DNA of 63,189 nucleotides from a virus, in IMG/VR virus record IMGVR_UViG_3300042923_000815, positions 1 through 63,189 of that record; one strand, given 5' to 3'. Made by a program: the position numbers and the translations under genes. Below the pieces are notes generated by a model that saw only the letters and a list, made by a program, of their open reading frames with translations, did no database searches and was not told the DNA's origin. Of this stretch, positions 17,411 through 25,044 are shown one piece after another. Every line of letters begins with the position of its first letter. Position 1 is the first letter of the stretch.

Positions 17411-17933
17411 ACATGCCACCCTTTCCGTATATTTTACCCATCGTTGCAAGCTGTTGCCCGTATGCAGTTAGCTTCCATGCTGCCCATCCATCTAAATCAC
17501 TAGCTATAGAATTAAAATCATAACTAACCGATACATCACCTACAGATTTAGAGGACATTAACCCCTTTGTTTGTCCTTTTGCAATTACCTGTGCTGCTGT
17601 GCTGTTTGCATCAGCCATGCTTTGCAAATATAAAGTAGCGAAATGTGCTACAAACCAACCCATGGCAATATGCCACGCGGAGTGCCAACGTGCTTCTTTA
17701 ATACTTGCATTAGCCAAGTCTATATACATTTGCAAAATTACAGGATTAATTAAATAGGTTATTGTCGGTGGATCAGATGAAGGAGGTATTGGTGGAATCT
17801 CTCTAGGACCAAAAGCCGCATATTCCAGGTAAAAATCCTCTAAGGCATAAGAAGGGTTATCTCCAATACGGATATTGGATGCAGCAGAAATGATTCCACA
17901 TACATCCAATGACTGGCCATCTGTTAATGACAT
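17400..17933 (-). CDS. Head-tail connector protein (DUF4054)
   Basis: 177 aa. It has the DUF4054 pattern: mostly helical, WHSAWHIAMGWFVAHFATLYL, then GDVSVSYDF and the terminal TAYGQQLATMGKIYGKGGMYVR. It lies next to the capsid block and is thought to act as a head-completion adaptor. Confidence 0.88.
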   Translation of the reverse strand: MSLTDGQSLDVCGIISAASNIRIGDNPSYALEDFYLEYAAFGPREIPPIPPSSDPPTITYLINPVILQMYIDLANASIKEARWHSAWHIAMGWFVAHFATLYLQSMADANSTAAQVIAKGQTKGLMSSKSVGDVSVSYDFNSIASDLDGWAAWKLTAYGQQLATMGKIYGKGGMYVR

Positions 17934-17950
17934 TTAAGTCACCTGCTTTA

Positions 17951-18226
17951 TTATTGTTCTTTGGTTTCTTCGCTTTGTCCATCAGTTTGTACGGCCGTAG
18001 CAGCATCTTTAATTTCTTTTGGTTTTTGGGTTCTCTTACCTTTTTCAATATCAGTTTCATCTTTTTTATCAGCGATTAATTCAATATCTCCATCTTCAAG
18101 AGCCCATTTAAACATATTATCTTCAGTAGACCAATCAGGAATATCGGCAAAAGATAAAGGAGAAGTTGTTACGCTTCCCCCTTCACTATTTTTAAATTCG
18201 AATGCCTTCTTAGCAAAAATTCTCAT
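17951..18226 (-). CDS. Small conserved phage head-region protein
   Basis: 91 aa. A folded-looking first half (FEFKNSEGGSVTTSPLSFADIPDWSTEDNMFKWALEDGDIELI) is followed by a Lys/Glu/Thr-rich, probably disordered tail. Similar small proteins lie between capsid and connector genes in many phages; the function is unknown. Confidence 0.75.
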   Translation of the reverse strand: MRIFAKKAFEFKNSEGGSVTTSPLSFADIPDWSTEDNMFKWALEDGDIELIADKKDETDIEKGKRTQKPKEIKDAATAVQTDGQSEETKEQ

Positions 18227-18240
18227 AAATACCTTCCCCC

Positions 18241-19263
18241 TTATATTCCATCTACATATTTTGCTGGTTGTAAATACAGGAATTTAACCTGACCAAATTG
18301 GCTTGCATAAGCGGTCAAGTAAGCAACTTCTTTTACGTCGGGTTGAGTCATTATGCGGTTCAAAGGAACAGTATGATCAAAATGTACTCGATCTTCATCG
18401 TTTGCATATGCTGCCATTCTATCTGTACCACCCTGACCTGCGCCAATTGTCCACCGAGAAGGTCCAATAAATAAATCAATCCCCTGATTCTTGCCAATGT
18501 TGTTTTCAAGCAAGAAATTGAGGATTGAAATGTTACCAGCACTAGATACTTTTTCTCTTACTAGTCTTGCATATTTTGCAGGAGGAATAAGAATGTGATT
18601 AGCCATACCAGTAAGATCATATTCGGACGCTGCCCAAGTATCGTTCATAACTTGATTAACATCAGCTAAAATTTCATCTGCTGTTTTAGTATCCCATCCT
18701 GGAGTACCCCCAGCACCATTTGCGGCAGCTGCGCGAGCTACAGAAGGGTTATTTATTAGACCATATGTACCAAGGCTAGGAAATCCAAGATATACATTCT
18801 GATCCATTGTTTTATCATGATTTAGACGGATACCTTTATCAAGAATATCATCAAGAGAACGGCCAATATTTTGTAATTTACTTTGATCGACAAAAGGAAC
18901 CTTTAAGATATGGGCCCAAGAGAATACTTTGTAAACATCTTTGCCAATATCAGCCTGCATAATTGGAATATTATTTGTTTGGCCTCCAATAATTCCACCA
19001 TCGGCACCTGCAGTACTTGCATAACTAACATTATTCGCTGAAGTTGACTCTACCCAACCTCCACCAGTTCTAGCGACGATATCCCGGGGCCATGTGATAG
19101 ATGTTAATGGTTCCCGAAGTTTAGGATCACGTTTTTCTAATTCACCAACTAAAAAAGCAAGACCGCCAGCAGTTGCCGCGTCTTGCGCTTTTAATGTTCT
19201 AGGTACTTCAAACCCTTTTGGAGTTACTATTGGAGCTGAACCAATTACGTTTGATAAATTCAT
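18241..19263 (-). CDS. Major capsid protein (DUF2184)
   Basis: 340 aa. The sequence has the DUF2184 major capsid pattern (VGELEKRDPKLREPLTSITWPRDI ... QADIGKDVYKVFSWAHILKVPF ... HDKTMDQNVYLGFPSLGTYGLIN ... HILIPPAKYARL). The HK97-like shell protein follows the cement gene. The absence of a long N-terminal delta domain agrees with a separate scaffold encoded upstream. Confidence 0.92.
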   Translation of the reverse strand: MNLSNVIGSAPIVTPKGFEVPRTLKAQDAATAGGLAFLVGELEKRDPKLREPLTSITWPRDIVARTGGGWVESTSANNVSYASTAGADGGIIGGQTNNIPIMQADIGKDVYKVFSWAHILKVPFVDQSKLQNIGRSLDDILDKGIRLNHDKTMDQNVYLGFPSLGTYGLINNPSVARAAAANGAGGTPGWDTKTADEILADVNQVMNDTWAASEYDLTGMANHILIPPAKYARLVREKVSSAGNISILNFLLENNIGKNQGIDLFIGPSRWTIGAGQGGTDRMAAYANDEDRVHFDHTVPLNRIMTQPDVKEVAYLTAYASQFGQVKFLYLQPAKYVDGI

Positions 19264-19278
19264 AAATTCATATCCTCC

Positions 19279-19785
19279 TTATGCATTCCGCGTCAAAATA
19301 GTTACTTCAACACATTTATTGCTGTCCATCTTACCAGTAGTGAATTTAGCATTTGTTAACAGAATAGTATTTGTGCTATCTGCTACAGCCTCAAACCCGC
19401 CAATAATCGTATTCGCTCCATTTGCTACTACACGAATATAAACATTACCGCCAGCAGTAGGCGTACCAACGTTACAAGTTACAACTGCAGCACCACGTAC
19501 TAAAACATCAGCAGGTGTCCCTGGCAGATAAGCACCAGCAGGATTGAAATAATCCGTTGACTGTTTAACCTCTCTACTTGCAATACCAACAAATTGCGCA
19601 GCCGTATTACTGGCACCAAATTTAGAATAAGTATTATCGGTATTTAAAATAACTGGATCACCAAAATTAATATTTACTAGGTCTGTAGCTTTTACTGCAC
19701 GATTAACGATTACGCAATCAGCGTTCCTTGCAAAAGATCCAGGGTAACCTATGTTCATCATTGTTCCAATTGCTTGTCCTGGCAT
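19279..19785 (-). CDS. Capsid cement/decoration protein
   Basis: 168 aa. A beta-rich small protein (GYPGSFARNADCVIVNRAV ... GDPVILNTDNTYSKFGASN ... FVGIASREVKQSTDYF ... ADVLVRGAAVVTC) similar to phage structural cement proteins that stabilise expanded heads. It lies between protease/scaffold and capsid, the usual location. Confidence 0.85.
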   Translation of the reverse strand: MPGQAIGTMMNIGYPGSFARNADCVIVNRAVKATDLVNINFGDPVILNTDNTYSKFGASNTAAQFVGIASREVKQSTDYFNPAGAYLPGTPADVLVRGAAVVTCNVGTPTAGGNVYIRVVANGANTIIGGFEAVADSTNTILLTNAKFTTGKMDSNKCVEVTILTRNA

Positions 19786-19802
19786 ATTATTATTTCCTCC
19801 TA

Positions 19803-20501
19803 TTATTGTTTATTTTTATAGTGTGGGTTAAATTTTTTGGCAATGTTGCTGCCAATTGTTGATTCATCAAACGTTTCAGGTTTAGCATCCTTTGCTTGTT
19901 TTAATTTTGTCATAGCCGCATAAGGATCTTTAAATCCTACTGTGATTTTCATTTGATCACGGAATGTTTTTTCAATGCTATCACAAGCCGTTTTTCTTTC
20001 TATAGGATCACTAATCTTGGCAACGATAGGTCTAATCGCTTTCAATGCTGTCAGCATTGCTCCGCGGCTATCTGCTCCCGGGATAGGGTTTTCGGGTCTA
20101 TCTGACTCAGCAGATACAACACCGCTGACATCTGAATCCATAGTTTCAACAGGAACCGTCATTGCTTCCTCATTGTCAATACTGTTAGGAACCAGTAATT
20201 CAGCTTCAAGTTTATCCAAAGCTTCCTCAGGTTTGCTTCCTTCTGCAGCTTCCGATTTTTCTAAAGCAGTCAACCTGGTAGTGATCCCCTGTAATGCTTG
20301 TAATATTTGTTCCATGGCTTGGGCATGTTCATTTGGTGCTTGTTGTACTGGTGGTTCAGCATCAGTACCCTCTTTTTTAACAACAGGTTCATTTGCTTCG
20401 TTCATAGCATCCATGGCGGCTGCTAACTCTTCCGGTTCTGCATCAACGGCGAAAACTTTTAGCATTTTACCCCATAATGTTTTTTTATCTGTCTTTGGCA
20501 T
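19803..20501 (-). CDS. Nested scaffold protein from internal start
   Basis: The internal in-frame ATG (codon 192) is preceded by AAAGGAGATAAAAGA, a much better ribosome binding site than that of the full-length gene. It would give a 232-aa scaffold beginning MPKTDKKTLW. This nested layout is that of lambda C/Nu3. Nine adenines just upstream of the site could also allow slippage. Confidence 0.65.
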   Translation of the reverse strand: MPKTDKKTLWGKMLKVFAVDAEPEELAAAMDAMNEANEPVVKKEGTDAEPPVQQAPNEHAQAMEQILQALQGITTRLTALEKSEAAEGSKPEEALDKLEAELLVPNSIDNEEAMTVPVETMDSDVSGVVSAESDRPENPIPGADSRGAMLTALKAIRPIVAKISDPIERKTACDSIEKTFRDQMKITVGFKDPYAAMTKLKQAKDAKPETFDESTIGSNIAKKFNPHYKNKQ

Positions 20502-21074
20502 TCTTTTATCTCCTTTTTTTTTGGTATCGATTGGTATTGAATCTTTAATAGCAACACGGCTCCCCGCCCTGCCATTTTCAACAATGGCAACATGGTTACC
20601 ACGGATTTTTTTTTGAGAATATTGCCCTGTTTCATTAGGCTCACACATAAAGTCATAACCGCATGAAACTTCCCGTTTACCTTGTTCTATAGCTTTAATT
20701 AATCCAGATTCTTGAATAATCAAATCAGCTAATAGCAGGTCGTTTTCTTGATCAATTCCGCGCCTAACATTGGTTGTGATCCCTCTAGAATATGTAGACC
20801 AATTAGAAGGATCAACATCATTAATAGGATGATCACTTGTCACTGGCTTTCCTTCAAAGGACGCTATCGTTTCAGGGCTGAATACCTCTGATTCATCACG
20901 ATTTACTGTAATTTTTTCATCTGGTTTATCCATTAAACCAAGTTCTCTTCCTAGGTAATCCTGCTGACCAGTCCTTGCAATTGGCACGTTATGCAGTATT
21001 AAGTACCCTTCAGGTGTTTTAGTTTGATTAGGGCTTATTCGAGAACCGTAATATGATCTCGCTATCTTTTTCAC
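19803..21074 (-). CDS. DUF2213 prohead protease with C-terminal scaffold domain
   Basis: 423 aa. Residues about 1-175 form the DUF2213 domain. Candidate catalytic residues sit in TSDHPIND (His), REVSCGYD (Ser) and GNHVAIVENGRAG (His), consistent with a serine prohead protease. Residues 192-423 are acidic, coiled-coil-rich and Glu/Ala-rich, as in scaffolds. The annotated start is a GTG embedded in GGGAGGTG; no better in-frame start is visible. A second strong start inside the gene would make the scaffold half separately. Confidence 0.88.
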   Translation of the reverse strand: MKKIARSYYGSRISPNQTKTPEGYLILHNVPIARTGQQDYLGRELGLMDKPDEKITVNRDESEVFSPETIASFEGKPVTSDHPINDVDPSNWSTYSRGITTNVRRGIDQENDLLLADLIIQESGLIKAIEQGKREVSCGYDFMCEPNETGQYSQKKIRGNHVAIVENGRAGSRVAIKDSIPIDTKKKGDKRMPKTDKKTLWGKMLKVFAVDAEPEELAAAMDAMNEANEPVVKKEGTDAEPPVQQAPNEHAQAMEQILQALQGITTRLTALEKSEAAEGSKPEEALDKLEAELLVPNSIDNEEAMTVPVETMDSDVSGVVSAESDRPENPIPGADSRGAMLTALKAIRPIVAKISDPIERKTACDSIEKTFRDQMKITVGFKDPYAAMTKLKQAKDAKPETFDESTIGSNIAKKFNPHYKNKQ

Positions 21075-21097
21075 CTCCCTTCACCGAAAATAGGCAT

Positions 21098-21126
21098 AAA
21101 AAATACAACTAACATTGTGCTAGTTG
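21098..21126 (-). terminator. Intrinsic terminator upstream of the head protease
   Basis: On the minus strand CAACTA, a 9-nt loop and TAGTTG are followed by TATTTTTT. It is short. It lies between a 6-codon ORF and the DUF2213 gene, so it may attenuate head-gene transcription. Confidence 0.6.
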
Positions 21127-21137
21127 CCACATAGAGA

Positions 21138-21173
21138 CTATTTACCATGATTTCTCATGGTGATCACCTCCTT
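21138..21173 (-). promoter_or_regulatory. Perfect Shine-Dalgarno (12 nt) driving a 6-codon ORF in a GAAA hairpin
   Basis: AAGGAGGTGATC at 21162-21173 is complementary to the usual 3' end of Firmicute 16S rRNA over 12 bases. Eight bases after GGAGG an ATG opens a six-codon frame (MRNHGK, stop TAG at 21138). The ATG lies in a 7-bp stem ACCATGA/TCATGGT closed by GAAA. Followed by the hairpin with T-tract, this looks like a leader or attenuator. Confidence 0.55.
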
Positions 21174-21357
21174 ATTTATGATTAGGCTTCAAAGTGGGAA
21201 GGTCATTATAATGTCTAGTTTCATTAACTTTTTCGCATTGTAATGATTTCTTACTATTTTCATGATCTTCAATAGCTTTAATTAGTGAAATTATCTCACT
21301 AGGACTATCAGCTTCATACGTTATTGAGATGTCACCTACTGTTTTAGTACATTTCAT
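21172..21357 (-). CDS. Small hypothetical phage protein (61 aa)
   Basis: 61 aa. MKCTKTVGDISITYEADSPSEIISLIKAIED forms a beta-beta-helix pattern followed by a polar tail. It overlaps the upstream gene by ATGA and its stop touches the extreme Shine-Dalgarno. No family recognised; it belongs to a group of three small inserted genes between head morphogenesis and scaffold. Confidence 0.65.
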   Translation of the reverse strand: MKCTKTVGDISITYEADSPSEIISLIKAIEDHENSKKSLQCEKVNETRHYNDLPTLKPNHK

Positions 21358-21692
21358 AATTCACACTCGCCCTTCAATATATTGCAAGCTTCTATTCTCC
21401 ATTCTGCACCTATGTTACTATCTTGCGCTATTTCTCTTAACATTTGAATAGCTAAATCATAGTTAGATATTTCAGGTTTTCTTTTGTAAAGTTTATTATA
21501 GATAGCTTCTTGTAATTTATCTTTAATCTGTTCCGCTGTTACGTCACTATTAACATTAATTACAATCGATTCACCTGTTGGAAAATAGAACGGTACACCA
21601 GGAACGCCACTACCAGTTCTAGGCGGTTCACCTTTAAATTCACTAGGGTCTGGTCTATATCCATGCATTGGGGTATTTTTCACTTCAATCAT
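21354..21692 (-). CDS. Hypothetical phage protein (112 aa)
   Basis: 112 aa. The N-terminus is Pro/Gly-rich (YRPDPSEFKGEPPRTGSGVPGVPF), then a beta hairpin (ESIVINVNSDVT) and helices (AEQIKDKLQEAIYNKLY, ISNYDLAIQMLREIAQD). The ribosome binding site is GAAAGGATG. Function not recognised. Confidence 0.65.
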   Translation of the reverse strand: MIEVKNTPMHGYRPDPSEFKGEPPRTGSGVPGVPFYFPTGESIVINVNSDVTAEQIKDKLQEAIYNKLYKRKPEISNYDLAIQMLREIAQDSNIGAEWRIEACNILKGECEL

Positions 21693-21721
21693 CCTTTCTA
21701 TTTAAAAATAGACATAAAGAA

Positions 21722-21749
21722 AAGACCATGAAATTAATCATCGTCTTTA
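21722..21749 (-). terminator. Hairpin downstream of the 92-aa ORF
   Basis: On the minus strand AAAGACGATGA and TCATGGTCTTT pair apart from one G-G mismatch, and TCTTT follows. Terminator-like, weak tail. Confidence 0.5.
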
Positions 21750-21759
21750 AATAAATCAA

Positions 21760-22038
21760 CTATTTTATAAAATTATACTTAGTAACAGTGCTTATCTCTA
21801 TAGGGATCGCTTTAAATCCTTTTAGCCAGTATCTCATTCTATCGGAGTTTTCAAAGTAATATGTAGCTTCATGAGGGTTAAACAAATCATCTTCACTGTT
21901 CACGCCAAATCTTTTTGCTTCTAATGGATCATCAGTAACAAAAGGACTAGTCGTATGTTGTGTTTCTTTTAACCCAAAGTATTTCCCATCACCATTAACC
22001 GCTACCAAACACCGTATATTACTTAATTTACCTTCCAT
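21760..22038 (-). CDS. Hypothetical protein (92 aa)
   Basis: 92 aa, beginning MEGKLSNIRCLVAVNGDGKYFGL. Residues such as YYFENSDRMRYWLKGFKAIPIEI suggest a small alpha/beta fold; no family recognised. The leader (GGCGGTGCTGTG then ATG) is nearly the same as that of the next gene upstream, suggesting they came together. Confidence 0.6.
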   Translation of the reverse strand: MEGKLSNIRCLVAVNGDGKYFGLKETQHTTSPFVTDDPLEAKRFGVNSEDDLFNPHEATYYFENSDRMRYWLKGFKAIPIEISTVTKYNFIK

Positions 22039-22081
22039 CACAGCACCGCCTTATCAGCATAATGTATTATTAGTTGAATTT

Positions 22082-22363
22082 CTAATGCCCAAAATTAAAC
22101 CCAAATTTAACAACTGTTCCACTCTTCAAAATTATCTCATCATCATAAAATCCACAACAACCATTGCTGTGTGCGTTATTATAATTTTCATCATTTTTAC
22201 CATCTACTGAAAGTCTAAAATTATCGCAACAATCCTTGTCTCCACATTGCCTGATGGCATTAGAAATTTTATTTACAACATAACTTGCTTCATTTTCTGA
22301 TAAACCTTGCTCAATTAAGCGTACATATGTTGATTTTTGCTGATATTTATAATCTTTATTCAT
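22082..22363 (-). CDS. Hypothetical protein (93 aa)
   Basis: 93 aa. A helical first half (YVRLIEQGLSENEASYVVNKISNAIRQ) and a second half with paired cysteines (CGDKDCCDNF, NGCCGFYDD) and beta segments. Translation starts at ATG after GGCGGCACTGTG. It lies directly downstream of the 23-bp inverted repeat. Function unknown. Confidence 0.6.
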   Translation of the reverse strand: MNKDYKYQQKSTYVRLIEQGLSENEASYVVNKISNAIRQCGDKDCCDNFRLSVDGKNDENYNNAHSNGCCGFYDDEIILKSGTVVKFGFNFGH

Positions 22364-22397
22364 CACAGTGCCGCCTCAGTATTATTTGCCTAATTCA

Positions 22398-22544
22398 TAC
22401 ACATAAAACATTGCTTGATATCATGTATCTACTGTTTCAGTTGCTAACTTAATAACCCGTCTTTCATGCGATTGTCCGACACGCCTCCACAGCACAACTT
22501 TTGGTTTTTCAGTCCTTCGTTTATCAAGCAATGTTTTATGTGTA
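22398..22544 (-). ncRNA. Candidate structured RNA or mini-element bounded by a perfect 23-bp inverted repeat
   Basis: Arms 22398-22420 and 22522-22544 are exact reverse complements and enclose about 101 nt without a convincing ORF. On the minus strand a TATAAT box (22598-22603) lies about 55 nt upstream of the first arm, so a leftward transcript would fold into a long helix with an internal domain. It lacks flanking target-site duplications, which argues against a simple MITE. No known RNA family was recognised. Confidence 0.5.
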
Positions 22545-22606
22545 CACGGCAGGAGCTAGGCTTGCTCTTTTCGATCCGTCAATCTATCCGCATGTTTATT
22601 ATACTA

Positions 22607-22759
22607 TTATTTAAAATAATCATATATAAAATATATTAAATATCCTATAAATATAATGCTAACTATACTTACTTTACTAAAACCAATCAAGAATAATATA
22701 CTCGCTAATATAGGCGGTAATATCCATATCATAAATTCTTCTTTATCTCTCCAATTCAT
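22607..22759 (-). CDS. 50-aa membrane protein
   Basis: MNWRDKEEFM is followed by two hydrophobic segments (IWILPPILASILFLIGF and IVSIIFIGYLIYFIY), so it is likely a two-helix membrane peptide. The ATG lies three bases after the upstream TGA, coupled to the head morphogenesis gene, with GAGGCGG as likely binding site. Function unknown. Confidence 0.6.
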   Translation of the reverse strand: MNWRDKEEFMIWILPPILASILFLIGFSKVSIVSIIFIGYLIYFIYDYFK

Positions 22760-22762
22760 GCC

Positions 22763-23587
22763 TCACATCACCGCCTCAAACTGGCTTCTAGTCATCGTAA
22801 CTATTCTACCACCATAATAAACCTTTGCAGGAAACGTAATGTAATCTAAGAAGATAACAGGCTGCGCAAAACACCTGCAATTCCATATATCACCCGCATT
22901 ATACTTCCCTACGCTTTTTTCTCCTATTAATAGCTCGGGTGAAGGTGGATCATCCCAATGAACTAATACACCATCCATATGATCATGTGAGCTTCTTACC
23001 CGCCCATCTTTAGAAGTACGCCAGATGTACCAATTCTTATTCCTACTCTGCGCTCTCGTTCGAGTTAATGCGGTACTAGCCTTACTTGTTTCAGTCCTGG
23101 CAATCAACTTTGCAGATGCAGCAGACTTTTCTGGAAACATCTTTCTTATTTCGTCTTCCATGCCAGCAGCGCGTCTGCCCTTCAATGCCTCTTCTTTGAT
23201 ATGATTTGTGATTTTATCGGCAATATCAATAGGCAATGTGCTAATCATCTTCGCATTATACTCAATCAACGATTGCATTTCACCGCCCAGTCTACCTTGT
23301 AATTCGTTTTGCAATAACTTGTACGACTTATTGCCCTGCATACCTTCTAATGCAGCCTCTCTCCACGTTCTGCTATTGTCTGTATTAGCCTTAACAACCA
23401 TGTTATGCGCCAGTTTATATGATAACTCTTTAAAAGACTTGCTACGTGCTATTTTGCGAACCATAGAGAGCATTTCTTTAGGATCTACATTATTAGCGGA
23501 TTCATATATTTTATTTAACAGCCGCGTTAGTTCTCTTTGATATGATAACTCAAGCCGTCTTTTCAACTTCCAGCGGTTTATCTTCAT
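22763..23587 (-). CDS. Phage head morphogenesis protein (Mu F / SPP1 gp7-like)
   Basis: 274 aa. The hallmark C-terminal Mu-F domain is visible: LIARTETSKASTALTRTRAQ, WYIWRTSKDGRVRSSHDHMDG and GDIWNCRCFAQPV with conserved His and Cys residues. The N-terminal 130 residues are helical. It is a minor head protein injected with or bound to the portal; the gene overlaps the portal gene by 38 bases. Confidence 0.92.
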   Translation of the reverse strand: MKINRWKLKRRLELSYQRELTRLLNKIYESANNVDPKEMLSMVRKIARSKSFKELSYKLAHNMVVKANTDNSRTWREAALEGMQGNKSYKLLQNELQGRLGGEMQSLIEYNAKMISTLPIDIADKITNHIKEEALKGRRAAGMEDEIRKMFPEKSAASAKLIARTETSKASTALTRTRAQSRNKNWYIWRTSKDGRVRSSHDHMDGVLVHWDDPPSPELLIGEKSVGKYNAGDIWNCRCFAQPVIFLDYITFPAKVYYGGRIVTMTRSQFEAVM

Positions 23588-25013
23588 TTAGATCACCATC
23601 CAAATCAAGAAGCGGTAAATCATTTTCCACGGGCGGGATATCACCAGTATTAAAATCATTACTAGCAGCTTCGATATCTTCGTCAGTAATATTGCTACCA
23701 ATACCAGTAATGTCCTTCTGCTGCCTAATCTCTTTCAATGACATCTTTTGGCTAAAGAGACCTACATTATAGTATCCTGTAATTGTTTCGCTTGTGCTCT
23801 TAGCTAAATCTGACATTTCCTTGTTATTCGGCTTCCTAATCGGATTAAGTTTATAATTTAAATCATCAGGAATCATTCCCCACTCGCTAACAGACATAAC
23901 CGGAACTAATTTATCTAATACAGGTGCTAAATCGGCTTGTTGTTGACTTTCTATTGTTTCGTAATAGTTTTGTTCATCAGATTCACCTGTCGCGTTCATT
24001 CCGGCGGGAGAACGTCCAAACAATTTAGTAACAGGTATGCCGCATGATCCGGATATATCCATCATAAAAGATTGATAAATATCATTAAGCCCCGAAAATG
24101 TATATTGATGTGTTTCAAACGAATCTTTAGGACCAAGAATTTGAACCCCCATATTTGACATGAGTTTATTTTGCGCTGAAACGGTATTATACAGATCATT
24201 CTGCGCTCGTTGATCTCCAATAGAAAATATTTCTTCCATTCCTTCCATTTTCATCACTCTTAAATTAGCCATAAATACTAGTTGAGCAATGTTCCAAGAT
24301 GTATTGTCACGTTTCTTTATTTCTTCAAATACCATTTCTACTTCAGAAGCTCCCCAGTACATTTCAGCTTGTCTTTCAATCTGCGGCAAGTCTCTACCTA
24401 CAAACCTAAGAACACGGCTGTGATGCACCGTAAATACATCTGCTTCCGATGTAGTCACTTGATAATATTTCGGCAAACCATATTCAGGATCGTTTATATC
24501 TGTTACTAAATCACTTCCTGGTGTAATTCCAGACCATCGATCAAGTACCAGCAATCCTTTATATGATCCCGGCATAATCATGTCATAGTTTAATGGCTGT
24601 TCTAACATTTGCTCATGTCCACTTATCAGTATGATAGCGGCCGCTCCACCAAATAATCTACCCCAACGCAACCCTTCCATGATTTTAGCCTTTGTACGTG
24701 TCTTTCGTTCCATTTTCGTATAGCGGTCTAGCATATCAGGTTGTACTTGGCTTGTGATATTGTACCAGTTCTTACACATATCTTCTGGTATGGTATCTAT
24801 AATGCGCCTAATAATCCAATGGGAACGATACAAGCTGTTCATTAATTGGTAATTCTGCGTAAGCCTTGTTAATGGGTATTGCGTTCCCTCCATTATGTTC
24901 TCTTGATTCATTCCAAGTCTAGCTAATGCATTTTGGAAAGCATCTATTCCTCTTACGGTTCTAGGTTCCTGCACAGATGCGGCAGGTTTTTTATTACGCT
25001 TGCTTTTTCTCAT
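23550..25013 (-). CDS. Portal protein (DUF1073 / Acb1-like N-terminal family)
   Basis: 487 aa. The DUF1073 pattern is clear: DAFQNALARLGM, YRSHWIIRRIIDTIPEDMCKNW, RWGRLFGGAAAII, FTVHHSRVLRFVGRDLP, GIPVTKLFGRSPAGMNATGESDEQNYYE. It forms the dodecameric DNA gate for packaging. Start chosen at MRKSKRNKK; the longer frame extends back over the terminase stop without a binding site. The acidic C-terminal tail is normal. Confidence 0.93.
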   Translation of the reverse strand: MRKSKRNKKPAASVQEPRTVRGIDAFQNALARLGMNQENIMEGTQYPLTRLTQNYQLMNSLYRSHWIIRRIIDTIPEDMCKNWYNITSQVQPDMLDRYTKMERKTRTKAKIMEGLRWGRLFGGAAAIILISGHEQMLEQPLNYDMIMPGSYKGLLVLDRWSGITPGSDLVTDINDPEYGLPKYYQVTTSEADVFTVHHSRVLRFVGRDLPQIERQAEMYWGASEVEMVFEEIKKRDNTSWNIAQLVFMANLRVMKMEGMEEIFSIGDQRAQNDLYNTVSAQNKLMSNMGVQILGPKDSFETHQYTFSGLNDIYQSFMMDISGSCGIPVTKLFGRSPAGMNATGESDEQNYYETIESQQQADLAPVLDKLVPVMSVSEWGMIPDDLNYKLNPIRKPNNKEMSDLAKSTSETITGYYNVGLFSQKMSLKEIRQQKDITGIGSNITDEDIEAASNDFNTGDIPPVENDLPLLDLDGDLNEDKPLEVEKTA

Positions 25014-25044
25014 GCAGGTAAACCCCTTCCTTACTAGTAAAATT

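Noticed and set aside
20459-20656. Alternative-frame ORF across the protease/scaffold junction
   Set aside because: It is out of frame with clear coding sequence and its composition is Lys-rich from the poly-A tract; the in-frame internal start explains the ribosome binding site.
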